DNA of 64,000 bases from Duganella guangzhouensis (GTDB lineage Bacteria > Pseudomonadota > Gammaproteobacteria > Burkholderiales > Burkholderiaceae_D). The notes under the pieces were generated by a model. The model was not told where the DNA came from, did not search any database, and was given only the letters and a program-made list of their open reading frames with translations. Position 1 is the first letter of the stretch, and every line of letters starts with the position of its first letter. Made by a program: the position numbers and the translations under genes. Location: assembly GCF_009674535.1 (NCBI RefSeq), contig NZ_WKJK01000001.1:558001-622000 (forward strand), written 5' to 3'. Shown here in pieces: positions 17,081 through 24,072 of this stretch.

Positions 17081-17967
17081 TGCTCATCAGTAATTTCCTT
17101 GGCCAGTCTCGCCTGTCCAACGTACTCAATACGAATCCTCCGTATGGATTCCTGGGCTACTACGGTAGCGGTGCCGTTCAGGTTTTCGGCCCTGGCTCTT
17201 TTAGTTGGACCGTGCCGGTAGGAGTGACGCGTGCCCGCATCCGGACTGGCGGCGGCGGGGCTGGCGGTAACGGCAGCAATGGGAATGGTGGTGGCGGTGG
17301 CGGCTTCGCTATGGGCGAATTCAGCGTTACGCCAGGCACCACGCTTTCCGGTACTGGTGGCGCTGCTGGTGTCGCAGGTGGCAATGGTGGCTCGTCGTCT
17401 GTTGCGGCTTTGATCTCTGCAACTGGCGGCCTGGCTACCGGTGCTGGCGGTACGGGCACCGGCGGCTCGTTCCAAGCTGCGGGCGGCGCGGGAGGCGCTA
17501 CACGTGGCGGCGGGGGAGGTGCGGGCTCACAGGTCGGAGTCGGCGGTGCCGGCGGTGCGTCGAACGGCGGTGGTGGCGGTGTGGGCGGAGGCGCAGGGGT
17601 TGGCAGCGGCGGCAACGGCGGCTCGCCATTTTCGACGGACGGGCGCGATTTACTGCTTGGTCGCGCAGCCGGTACCGCCAACGCGACGCTAAACCCGACA
17701 AATGCGCAGATTCGCTTCCCTGGCGATGGTTTTGTCGGAGGCGGCGGGGTGGCAAGTGCCAGCTCTGGCTACGACGGCGGTTACGGAGGCGGAGGCAGCG
17801 GTGCGAATGCCGGTAATGGCGGTAATGGAAACGGTGGCGGCGGTGGTGGAGGCGGGAATGCCGTAGGCACCGGCACCGGGGGCAATGGCTCCTACGGCGG
17901 CGGGGGTGGTGGTGGCGGCAATCTTGGTGGCGCTGGTGGCGCTGGTTTTGTTGTAATCGAATGGTGA
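17080..17967 (+). CDS. Glycine-rich tail fibre tip / receptor-binding protein
   Basis: This 295-residue protein starts at ATG 17080 in a TAATG overlap; an upstream in-frame ATG at 17050 lies inside the fibre gene and is rejected. Residues 1-55 carry a short beta domain (FGPGSFSWTVPVGVTRARIR). From about residue 58 to 290 the chain is dominated by Gly runs and GGxGG blocks with Asn, Ser, Ala and Thr between them. It ends in AGFVVIEW, as in glycine-rich phage adhesins. In gp38-type adhesins such blocks form polyglycine-II helices that display variable loops for receptor binding. The variable segments here are near residues 75-120 and 180-230. Family inferred from composition and position. Confidence 0.7.
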   Translation: MLISNFLGQSRLSNVLNTNPPYGFLGYYGSGAVQVFGPGSFSWTVPVGVTRARIRTGGGGAGGNGSNGNGGGGGGFAMGEFSVTPGTTLSGTGGAAGVAGGNGGSSSVAALISATGGLATGAGGTGTGGSFQAAGGAGGATRGGGGGAGSQVGVGGAGGASNGGGGGVGGGAGVGSGGNGGSPFSTDGRDLLLGRAAGTANATLNPTNAQIRFPGDGFVGGGGVASASSGYDGGYGGGGSGANAGNGGNGNGGGGGGGGNAVGTGTGGNGSYGGGGGGGGNLGGAGGAGFVVIEW

Positions 17968-17971
17968 ACAT

Positions 17972-18148
17972 ATGACTACTTATGCACGCATCGCGGGCGG
18001 TCTGGCCACGGACGTGACCACGACCGATCCCCACCTGATCTTCCATCCGCTGGTGGCGGCCGAGTTCTACATCGTTCCGGACGACACGCCGCGCGACGAG
18101 CCGCTGGACCCAACGCAGTTCATCAAGGCGCCAAAGCCTGACGCGTGA
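17972..18148 (+). CDS. Small phage protein, 58 aa, after fibre genes
   Basis: The ORF reads ATG 17972 to TGA 18148. It starts MTTYARIAGGLATDV and ends ...DPTQFIKAPKPDA. The pattern of a short strand, HPLVAAEFYIVPDD and a Pro-rich tail is common in small proteins encoded after tail fibres of Burkholderiales phages. It lies 4 bp after the glycine-rich gene. Function unknown; a role in fibre assembly is possible. Confidence 0.6.
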   Translation: MTTYARIAGGLATDVTTTDPHLIFHPLVAAEFYIVPDDTPRDEPLDPTQFIKAPKPDA

Positions 18149-18224
18149 TTGGTGGCCCACCTGGCCGCGCGGCGTGCCCGCGCGAGAAATATCAAAAATC
18201 CCAACTGCAAATGAAAGGGCGCAA

Positions 18225-18413
18225 ATGCCAGAAGAGGATCGCAAGCTGACCGATGCCGATGTCGAGGCCATCGTGCAGTTGCTGGACAAAAAGGTGACCG
18301 AGCGTTTCTACAGCGACCTCGGTCGCGGTGTGATGGGCTTGGTCTGGAAGGCCATTGTTGTGGCTATCGTGGGCGTCGCTGCCTACGGTTCTTTGAAAGG
18401 TATTTCGAAATGA
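18225..18413 (+). CDS. Small membrane protein, holin/antiholin-like
   Basis: The product is 62 residues from ATG 18225; GAAAGGGCG at 18213-18221 is the probable ribosome site. The in-frame ATG at 18174 lacks such a site. Residues 1-35 are charged and helical (MPEEDRKLTDADVEAIVQLL). Residues about 38-58 (LVWKAIVVAIVGVAAYGSL) form one membrane helix, an N-out or N-in single-span topology like many small holins. The stop overlaps the start of the lysis enzyme gene (ATGA at 18410). Confidence 0.6.
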   Translation: MPEEDRKLTDADVEAIVQLLDKKVTERFYSDLGRGVMGLVWKAIVVAIVGVAAYGSLKGISK

Positions 18414-19363
18414 ACATCATCAACTCGATTTCGCGGCACCGGTCGCTGTTCTTGGTCGGTGGCGCACTGATCGCCGCAGCACTTTCGCTGTACTCGGACC
18501 CAGACCACGGCTGGGGAACTGCGCTGAGTGGCCTGGCCATCCTGCAGGGCATCTGGGCCGTGGCCGCGTCGCACTGGGCGCGTAAAGCGCTGATGGACTA
18601 TCCGGAGGCGGACATGCGCAAGCTGTTCGCGCGCGCTAGCGAAAACCCAGTCGGCGCCGGCCTGGCGCTGGTTGCGGTTTCGATCGTGCTGTACGGGCTG
18701 CTGGGCGTTTTCTCGCCGCGCGCGCACGCGGGCGAGCTGCCGGCCGGCGCCGTGAAATACATGCCTGTGCTGAAGGCCGAGCAGGTGCGCCTGTGGCCAG
18801 ATCATCCGCGCCCGGTGCTGCTGGCCAGCCTGGTCGAACAGGAATCGTGCATCTCGCTGCGTTCGGCCGGCTGCTGGAACCCTGGCGCCAAACTGAAGAC
18901 GGCGCGGGAAGAGGGCGCCGGCGTCGGCCAGATCACCCGGGCATACGCCGCCGGCGGCGCGGTCCGCTTCGATGCGCTGGCCGACCTGCGTGAGCAGTAC
19001 GGTGCCGAGCTGGGCGCGCTGAGTTGGTCGAACGTCTACCAGCGGCCCGACCTGCAGCTGCGCGCCGTGGTGCTGATGTCGCGCGACTCGGCGCGGCAGT
19101 TCCGTGGCGCGCCGGCGATGCTGGAATTCGGCGATGCCGGCTACAACGGCGGCCCGGCCGGCGTGCAGCGTGAGCGCCGCGCCTGCGCCATGACGCAAGG
19201 CTGCGACCCGGGCCTGTGGTTTGGTCACGTGGAGCGGCACTGTCTGAAGTCGCGCCAGCCGCTGTACGGCGGCCGTTCGGCTTGCGACATCAACCGCGAG
19301 CACGTGCGCAACGTCTTCCAGGTGCGGCCGGCGAAGTACATCACCGCCTGGGCGGCGCTGTGA
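18410..19363 (+). CDS. Membrane-anchored lytic transglycosylase-type endolysin
   Basis: This 317-residue protein combines two parts. Residues about 12-28, 38-54 and 82-101 are hydrophobic and probably membrane-spanning; the last is followed by RAHAGELP. Residues about 115-300 carry a soluble lysozyme-like (SLT) domain: LVEQESCISLRS with probable catalytic Glu145, and EGAGVGQITRAY, which matches the conserved glycine-glutamine block of SLT domains. It degrades peptidoglycan at lysis. Three spans before the enzyme are unusual for an endolysin and suggest a holin-endolysin or pinholin-like arrangement. It overlaps genes on both sides (ATGA, GTGA). Confidence 0.75.
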   Translation: MNIINSISRHRSLFLVGGALIAAALSLYSDPDHGWGTALSGLAILQGIWAVAASHWARKALMDYPEADMRKLFARASENPVGAGLALVAVSIVLYGLLGVFSPRAHAGELPAGAVKYMPVLKAEQVRLWPDHPRPVLLASLVEQESCISLRSAGCWNPGAKLKTAREEGAGVGQITRAYAAGGAVRFDALADLREQYGAELGALSWSNVYQRPDLQLRAVVLMSRDSARQFRGAPAMLEFGDAGYNGGPAGVQRERRACAMTQGCDPGLWFGHVERHCLKSRQPLYGGRSACDINREHVRNVFQVRPAKYITAWAAL

Positions 19364-19908
19364 GCTGGGGCGGCATCGTCGCGGCCGTGCTGGCCGCCGG
19401 CGCGCTGTTCGCGGCCGAGCAGGCGTACGAAGCGCACCTGATCGCCAAGGGCGACACGGCCGGCGCCGCCCGCGTGCAGGGGCGGTGGGAGAAGCGAGAG
19501 GCGACGATCAAGGCGGACGCCGAACGCATGGCCGCCGCCGATACCGCACGCGCTCGCGCAGAAACCGCCGCGCTGCAATCGAAGTTCAATCAGCTGGCCG
19601 GGCGCCAGCAGAAAGACCGGGTGGACCATGAAATCGCTACGAAAATCGCTGTTGCTGCCGCTCTTGCTGGCACTGAGCGCCTGTCAATCGCCATTGCCCC
19701 AGATCCAGCCCACGCGGTACCTGAAGGCGGAGAAGGCCAAGGTGCCGGATCTGGAGCCGGCGCTGCGCGAGAAGCGCGAGCCGACGTCCTGCCGGAAGTT
19801 GCTGCAGCTGTTCTCGGCTTCGCCGGCGATTACGGACAACTTGTGCGGGACTATAACGCCGTCGTCGAGCGATTCGACGCCGCGCGCGCCGTCTGCAATG
19901 GCGAGTAA
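19360..19908 (+). CDS. i-spanin (Rz-like)
   Basis: The most likely start is GTG 19360, which overlaps the TGA of the lysis enzyme; a longer reading from 19216 lies in that gene. The product is 182 residues: a short cytoplasmic end, one membrane helix at about 4-19 (GGIVAAVLAAGALFAA), and then a long Ala/Glu/Arg-rich helical region (RWEKREATIKADAERMAAAD) as in inner-membrane spanins. It pairs with the nested Rz1 lipoprotein to join inner and outer membranes at the last lysis step. Confidence 0.75.
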   Translation: MSWGGIVAAVLAAGALFAAEQAYEAHLIAKGDTAGAARVQGRWEKREATIKADAERMAAADTARARAETAALQSKFNQLAGRQQKDRVDHEIATKIAVAAALAGTERLSIAIAPDPAHAVPEGGEGQGAGSGAGAAREARADVLPEVAAAVLGFAGDYGQLVRDYNAVVERFDAARAVCNGE

Positions 19909-19915
19909 AGATTAG
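19628..19915 (+). CDS. o-spanin (Rz1-like lipoprotein), nested in Rz
   Basis: This 95-residue ORF lies almost wholly within the Rz gene in another frame. It begins MKSLRKSLLLPLLLALSAC: basic n-region, leucine-rich core and a lipobox ending at Cys19. A Pro/Gln-rich stretch follows (QSPLPQIQPTRY). This is the classic nested Rz1 arrangement. The mature lipoprotein would reach from the outer membrane to the Rz ectodomain. It ends 7 bp after the Rz stop. Confidence 0.8.
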   Translation: MKSLRKSLLLPLLLALSACQSPLPQIQPTRYLKAEKAKVPDLEPALREKREPTSCRKLLQLFSASPAITDNLCGTITPSSSDSTPRAPSAMASKD

Positions 19916-20139
19916 TCGCCTGGCCGGTCGACAATTACCAGTTGGCCGGGCCGAAACACCTCAAATATCGACTCACCTTCCACTTCCCACGTGCAGTAAA
20001 TTCCGTTACGCACGCCCTCCCAGTCATGCTCCTCACCGAGCTCGGCTGCCAAAACTTCCATGATCGGGCCATCTGGCTTGCCGTTCATGCGTACCAAATC
20101 GCCGTCCCGTGGACGGCCGTTCTCCAGTTCGAATTTCAT
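19912..20139 (-). CDS. YodC-like DUF2158 protein
   Basis: This 75-residue protein contains the DUF2158 pattern: GDLVRMNGKPDGPIMEV near the start, then a Cys-Trp (YCTWEVEGESIFEVFRPGQL) strand block. Family members are small, probably SH3-like, and of unknown function; they occur often in prophages. The start overlaps the stop of the SRAP gene by 4 bases, so the two form a minus-strand operon read from the LexA box. The stop lies close to that of Rz1 on the other strand. Confidence 0.75.
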   Translation of the reverse strand: MKFELENGRPRDGDLVRMNGKPDGPIMEVLAAELGEEHDWEGVRNGIYCTWEVEGESIFEVFRPGQLVIVDRPGD

Positions 20140-20840
20140 AGAAGCCCCATCTGCGCATCAACTGTGGGTACCTGTGGCGGCAATGGCCGGGCCAGTTCTG
20201 GCCCATCCTTCACCGCGCTGCTGACTTCAAACCAGGCAAAAGTATCAGGGCCAAGTGCCATGTTGCGCGCCAGCTCGGCGGCCATTTCACCCGACAGCTC
20301 CGGATCTAACCATGTCGCCGCATCGGCCGCAGTAAATACGATCGGCGCGCGCGAGTGCATGTCGACCATGCTGCCCTCGGCCTCCGATGTGACGATCACG
20401 AAGCCGCTCTCATGCGCCTTCTCGGTCACCTCCCACTGCGTGATGCCGGCCATGTAGAGCAATTCGCCGTCGGCGCGGTGTATATGCCAGCGGTGCTTTT
20501 TCTTTGGATTGTCCGGCTCGGGCACCCATTCATACCAAGCATTCGCTGGCACAATTACCCGCCGGCTGCGAGCCAGTCTCCCCCAGTAGCGTCCGAGCAG
20601 TTTGTCGAGCCGAGCGTTGGGCACTGGACGGTTTGCGCCTGGCGGTGCGTTGCGGCCAAGGTAGCCCCAGAAACGTGTGTCCAACACCAGCTGCGAATCT
20701 TCTATATAGAGAATTGGTCGCTGCGTACCCGGCCTGGCGTCAAACGTTGGCGCGGTCGATCCTCGGCGCAATACCTCATCCGCCCAGCTGAAATCCGCAA
20801 GGAACCTTCCGACGTCGTTTTGGTCAAGTCGTCCGCACAT
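20136..20840 (-). CDS. yedK: SRAP domain protein (YedK/HMCES family)
   Basis: The start is ATG 20840, so that the catalytic Cys is residue 2 (MCGRLDQND). A longer reading from 20924 would bury this Cys and cross the LexA box. The 234-residue product has the SRAP active-site set: Cys2, Asn75 (RPVPNARLDK), Glu104 (NAWYEW) and His162 (DMHSRAPIV). YedK proteins bond covalently to abasic sites in single-stranded DNA and protect them. An SRAP gene behind a LexA box fits a DNA-damage role. It is followed by the DUF2158 gene in a 4-base overlap. All key residues are present. Confidence 0.92.
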   Translation of the reverse strand: MCGRLDQNDVGRFLADFSWADEVLRRGSTAPTFDARPGTQRPILYIEDSQLVLDTRFWGYLGRNAPPGANRPVPNARLDKLLGRYWGRLARSRRVIVPANAWYEWVPEPDNPKKKHRWHIHRADGELLYMAGITQWEVTEKAHESGFVIVTSEAEGSMVDMHSRAPIVFTAADAATWLDPELSGEMAAELARNMALGPDTFAWFEVSSAVKDGPELARPLPPQVPTVDAQMGLL

Positions 20841-20872
20841 TGAAAAATAGTAACCTAGTTTTGCCGGTGATA

Positions 20873-20892
20873 TACTGTTTTTATATACAGTA
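20873..20892. promoter_or_regulatory. LexA (SOS) box between divergent genes
   Basis: The site reads TACTGTTTTTATATACAGTA: CTGT-N8-ACAG with an AT-rich spacer and matching flanks, the canonical LexA operator. It lies 33 bp from the SRAP start on the minus strand and 17 bp from the start of the unknown plus-strand gene. One operator probably controls both. This predicts induction by DNA damage. Confidence 0.85.
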
Positions 20893-20908
20893 TTTGATCG
20901 AGGGAAAA

Positions 20909-21583
20909 ATGAAAGTCTGGGCACAACGGCGGCGGGAAGACGGCGCGGCGCTGGCCGGCGCGCTGCCGGTGGTCGAGGGCGCGTCGCTGCTGGAGCTACT
21001 GGTGGTCGACGTCACGCTGGCGGGTAACCGCCGGCCATCAAAGGTCGCCCGGCTGCAGCCGATCGGCGAGCAGCGAATCCTTGCGCAACTGGCCATGCCG
21101 AAGTTGGTCCAGCTCAAGGGCTGGGGCATCGTCATCAGCGGGATAGAGGAGCACCGCGACGATTACCGGAACGTGCGCGGCACGGCGCAGACCTGGGTGT
21201 GCAAGTTCCATGTGCCTGCGAACGCCGTCGGCTGGCGAGTGCGAGATATGTACGTCGGCGGCATCGCCGTGCCGAAGAGTGGCGTCCGGGAGGGCTCCGG
21301 CTCACGCGGCCCGCTGGTGGTGGGCGGCGAGCACTCCAACGCGCTCCAGCGCCACACCACTTGCGCAGAGTTGCACCGCTACGAGATATCCACTTTCCCG
21401 CAGAAGCGCCTGATAGACTGTGACCTGGTGTGGATGTCGGACACCACTTTTGAGCTGGTCGGCCTGCACATCAAGCCGGCGCATGGAGATGAGCCGGAGC
21501 AGCTGGAGCGTGGCGGCTGGCTGTGCGAGATCGACATCAAAGAGCGCGAGCTGACGAAGGCCGAGTATCGGGCGCTGCGGTAG
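20909..21583 (+). CDS. Unknown protein under LexA box, 224 aa
   Basis: The start is ATG 20909 after AGGGAAAA; the in-frame ATG at 20840 is upstream of the LexA box and rejected. The product begins MKVWAQRRREDGAALAG and has a soluble mixed composition with no signal or membrane helix. Features that can be seen are an N-terminal strand-rich part (LELLVVDVTLAGNRRPSKVARLQ), a middle with WGIVISGIEEHRDDYRN, a conserved-looking GWRVRDMYVGGI, and a C-terminal ..ERELTKAEYRALR. I do not recognise a family. Its place opposite SRAP under an SOS operator suggests a DNA-damage or phage-induction role. Confidence 0.75.
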   Translation: MKVWAQRRREDGAALAGALPVVEGASLLELLVVDVTLAGNRRPSKVARLQPIGEQRILAQLAMPKLVQLKGWGIVISGIEEHRDDYRNVRGTAQTWVCKFHVPANAVGWRVRDMYVGGIAVPKSGVREGSGSRGPLVVGGEHSNALQRHTTCAELHRYEISTFPQKRLIDCDLVWMSDTTFELVGLHIKPAHGDEPEQLERGGWLCEIDIKERELTKAEYRALR

Positions 21584-21646
21584 CCTTGCGCTGGCATATC
21601 GTTCTATTGTGCCGTGGTATGATCAAAGGCGTTCATGTGGCGCTCC

Positions 21647-21683
21647 AAATTATTCGCCAGCATAAATTTTGTGGCGAAAATTT
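21647..21683. repeat. Inverted repeat in AT-rich spacer
   Basis: The arms AAATTATTCGCCA (21647-21659) and TGGCGAAAATTT (21672-21683) pair with one bulged base around a 12-base loop. It lies between the SOS-linked gene and the integrase remnant in an AT-rich stretch. It could be a terminator-like hairpin for the upstream gene (no T run follows) or an arm-type or operator site. Confidence 0.45.
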
Positions 21684-21757
21684 GCCAATCGTGTTTTTAA
21701 GTTGTTGAATTTAAAGAAATCACGATTCCGGCTCGAGGCACCACCCAATCTACAACG

Positions 21758-22410
21758 TCATCGCGGGGTGGTATGGCCTAGCTGATCTTGCGCAGCGCCC
21801 AATCCCTCGGCATCGTCTTTATCCGTTGTTGCCTTCGCGCGCAGATCGCGGAATTGGAAGTTTTTAATCTCCTGCCCCAGCTCGGGGTGCGCGACAATTG
21901 CGGCCGCCCGCGCGCGATCGAATGCGCCCCGCAACATGAACTCCGTCATCCGCTGGCCTTTGTCGTTGCAGATCAGTGCTATCCCGGCCACCTTGCGGCC
22001 GTTGATTCGGTGACCACGGCCTCCAGTTGCCCCTCCACCGCAATGCGGATCTTCTTGCCGGTTTTGTTTTGCTCGACCGGCAGATGCCCATCTTTGAGGT
22101 CCGATCGGTTGAAGTCCAGTAGGTCGCCTTTGCGCTGTGCCGACAGGTAAGCGATGTCCATAGCGTCTTGCAGTCCCTGGTCGGCCACTGCCCAGACGGC
22201 GTTGTAGATGTGGTCCTCGATGTAGACGTCACGGCCTTCCTCCTGAAATCCCTTAATGCCAGCGCAGGGGTTTGGCAGCTTCGTCAGCCCCTTGTTGCGG
22301 GTAAAATTCCAGATGTGCGAGAGCAGCGCCTTTTTGCGGTTTGCCACCACCTGGCCTTCCTTCCCTGTGAATTTCTGCAGCGGCTTGCCGTTCGCCTGCC
22401 GTGCTGCGTT
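21758..22410 (-). pseudogene. Tyrosine recombinase (phage integrase) remnant, frameshifted and truncated
   Basis: The minus strand reads an integrase of the tyrosine family in two frames. The first part has VVANRKKALLSHIWNFTRNKG, the catalytic-Arg block (AYLSAQRKGDLLDF) and KDGHLPVEQNKTGKKI, and stops at 21979. A single missing base near 22010 puts the rest in another frame (INGRKVAGIALICNDKGQ ... FQFRDLRAKATTD ... QLGHTTPR), which ends at 21758. The usual His of HxLR is Arg here, and the chain stops before the catalytic Tyr. The N-terminal DNA-binding part is missing as well. It cannot be active. Part of it is repeated at 27620-27809. Confidence 0.85.
21971..22160. repeat. 190-bp direct repeat, copy 1 (inside integrase remnant)
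   Basis: This segment is repeated at 27620-27809 with three visible differences in 190 bases. Both copies hold the same frameshifted integrase reading on the minus strand. The copies are 5,649 bp apart and in the same orientation. They flank the zinc-finger gene, DUF1353 lipoprotein, beta-helix protein and first PEP-CTERM gene. Confidence 0.9.
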
Positions 22411-22457
22411 TTCGTCTTTGCGCCGCTGAACGGCGGTCCTCCATCGGAGAGCACCAC

Positions 22458-22988
22458 ATGGGCTTTGCTGACCGATACCTTCACTCCGTCAATTTGAGCA
22501 ATCTGCTGGACGACGAGCACCACCACGCGACCGATGCACTGTGCGCGGCGGCGGTCGCGGACACGGCCGGCGCTGGCTTCGGTGCGCTGCTATCTCGCGT
22601 CAAGTACGCCGATGGCACGCAGCACAAGCTGTTCGAATCGGGCAGTGCCAACTTGGCCGGTCTGCTGCGCATCTGGACTGCGCGTGTGATCGAGAAGGGC
22701 CGCGAGCGGAAGTGGGTGAAGATCGGCAATGCTTGGGATGGCCAGGCGGCCGAGGCTTTGTATCGTCGCGTCGCGGAGCGTTCGCTCGCGCACTGGCTGG
22801 ATGGAAAATGCCCGACGTGCGCCGGCACCGGTAACAAGGATCGCCGCATTTGCACTCCCTGCAAAGGCACCGGGCGCGGCGAGGTGGGCGGCCAAGGCTT
22901 CGAACGTGAGCGTGTGCTGGATATGGTCAGTGAGCTGGAAGGGCTCATTCAAGCGCACAACGCGCGGGCGGCGACAAGTCTTCGTTAG
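22458..22988 (+). CDS. Phage zinc-finger protein, possible Q-type antiterminator
   Basis: The most likely start is ATG 22458 (MGFADRYLHSVNL). The product is 176 residues and has two CxxCxGTG motifs: C118-P-T-C121-A-G-T-G and C132-T-P-C135-K-G-T-G. These form one DnaJ-type zinc site. The remainder is helical and basic (RIWTARVIEKGRERKWVKIG). Small proteins of this build in lambdoid and Burkholderiales phages are often Q-like late antiterminators or unnamed DNA-binding proteins. Its location after the integrase remnant does not settle this. The zinc motif is certain; function is a guess. Confidence 0.6.
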   Translation: MGFADRYLHSVNLSNLLDDEHHHATDALCAAAVADTAGAGFGALLSRVKYADGTQHKLFESGSANLAGLLRIWTARVIEKGRERKWVKIGNAWDGQAAEALYRRVAERSLAHWLDGKCPTCAGTGNKDRRICTPCKGTGRGEVGGQGFERERVLDMVSELEGLIQAHNARAATSLR

Positions 22989-23025
22989 CGGTAAAGCTCT
23001 GCTCCTACGGAACGGTAAGTTGGTT

Positions 23026-23054
23026 TTGCAACAATTGTCATTTATTAGTGTTAA
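23026..23054 (+). promoter_or_regulatory. Possible promoter of the DUF1353 lipoprotein gene
   Basis: TTGCAA (23026-23031) and TGTTAA (23049-23054) are separated by 17 bases in an AT-rich stretch 57 bp before the start codon. It is a weak match to sigma70 consensus; the neighbourhood has no better candidate. AAGGGAT just before the ATG gives a ribosome site. Confidence 0.35.
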
Positions 23055-23110
23055 ATTAGCAATTATTGTGCTACGGTCGTGGTTCCTAATAACAAATAAG
23101 GGATCTCATC

Positions 23111-23719
23111 ATGCGCTTAATTGCGGCGGCAGTCGTTGCATTTATTTCGGCTTGTGCGTCAATTCCGTCGCCTAGTGTTTCGACGCTCCCGGACGGGAAA
23201 AGTGCGATATTAAATTCGCCACTTGTATGGAGTACTGGCGGCGAAACTATCGTAGTTCCTCGCGGCTTCTACACCGATTATGCTAGTGTGCCATTCCCTT
23301 TTAAAATGCTACTACCAAGTCAAGGGCGATATAGCAGGGCGGCCATAGTTCATGACTACCTTTATTGGACGCAAGCTTGCACGCGCAAACAAGCAGATGC
23401 AATTTTGTTGCGAGGTATGCGTGAAAGTGGCGTTGATGCATTGGTTGCCGATGCTGTTTACGGAGGGGTTCGGCTCGGAGGCTGGTGGGCGTGGAAAACT
23501 AACAGGAAGGAGCGCGCGAGTCATTTGCCGAAGGTAGTACCTCCGGATAATATACGAGCTGCGGCGGAGGTGAATGACTTCAACAAATACCGTAAAACAT
23601 TCACTGCCTTTGACCCTGCTGATACGGATGCTGCTGGCTCCGCGCCGGGCTACTGCTCCTTGGGAAGCTCGATTACCCTACCTGTAGTCACGGGTGAGGC
23701 CACAGACCCGGTTGATTGA
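23111..23719 (+). CDS. DUF1353 family lipoprotein (prophage moron)
   Basis: This 202-residue protein starts MRLIAAAVVAFISAC, a short signal with a lipobox ending at Cys15, so it is probably an outer-membrane or periplasmic lipoprotein. The DUF1353 core follows: VPRGFYTDYASVPFPFKMLL, then AAIVHDYLYW, then QADAILLRGMRESGV and GGVRLGGWWAW. Family function is unknown; members are frequent in prophages. Codon use is more AT-rich than in the tail genes, which suggests separate acquisition. It has its own likely promoter. Confidence 0.75.
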   Translation: MRLIAAAVVAFISACASIPSPSVSTLPDGKSAILNSPLVWSTGGETIVVPRGFYTDYASVPFPFKMLLPSQGRYSRAAIVHDYLYWTQACTRKQADAILLRGMRESGVDALVADAVYGGVRLGGWWAWKTNRKERASHLPKVVPPDNIRAAAEVNDFNKYRKTFTAFDPADTDAAGSAPGYCSLGSSITLPVVTGEATDPVD

Positions 23720-23920
23720 TTTTCTTAGCAATATTCGCTTGATCGTTGACTTTCTCGGCACCTTAAGTTAACGTCGAGTCCTACACACTCACTGCGTGTC
23801 GTAATGCAGGCTTCGAGCCTCACCGCTAGCAGTGATTCGAGGATAGCACCCACTCCGTTGATGCTTTCGCTCGCGTGTACAAACCGCTCACTTCGCAGAT
23901 AGCGCTGGGGCAAACAGCGA

Positions 23921-23943
23921 AGCCACCCTTGCTGTGGCTTTTT
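23921..23943 (+). terminator. Intrinsic terminator after the lipoprotein region
   Basis: AGCCAC (23921-23926) pairs with GTGGCT (23934-23939) around 7 bases, followed by TTTTT. It ends plus-strand transcription coming from the DUF1353 gene. The rest of 23720-24072 shows no gene; it includes a direct C/T-rich stretch and a GC hairpin at 24035-24061. Confidence 0.65.
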
Positions 23944-24034
23944 CATTTCCGCAGCCGGAACGCGAGGCCGCCATGACGGAAGTGGCGAGGCAGCCGAATG
24001 AATCGGTGCGCTAATTGCTGGAGCCGCACACGCA

Positions 24035-24061
24035 CGCGCCGCCAGCCTTCGCGGCGGCGCG
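24035..24061. repeat. Strong 9-bp GC hairpin at convergent gene ends
   Basis: CGCGCCGCC (24035-24043) and GGCGGCGCG (24053-24061) pair perfectly. It lies 12 bp beyond the stop of the minus-strand beta-helix gene. No T run follows on the minus strand, so it may slow 3' exonucleases rather than terminate by itself. Confidence 0.55.
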
Positions 24062-24072
24062 GGAGGAAATCC

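Noticed and set aside
17231..17960. Repeat-rich G/C tract considered as a CRISPR array or minisatellite
   Set aside because: The repeats follow codons for Gly-rich peptide, vary in length and have no regular spacers.
23720..24072. Search for an attachment site or tRNA at the prophage right end
   Set aside because: No tRNA-like cloverleaf or convincing att duplication is visible; only hairpins were found.
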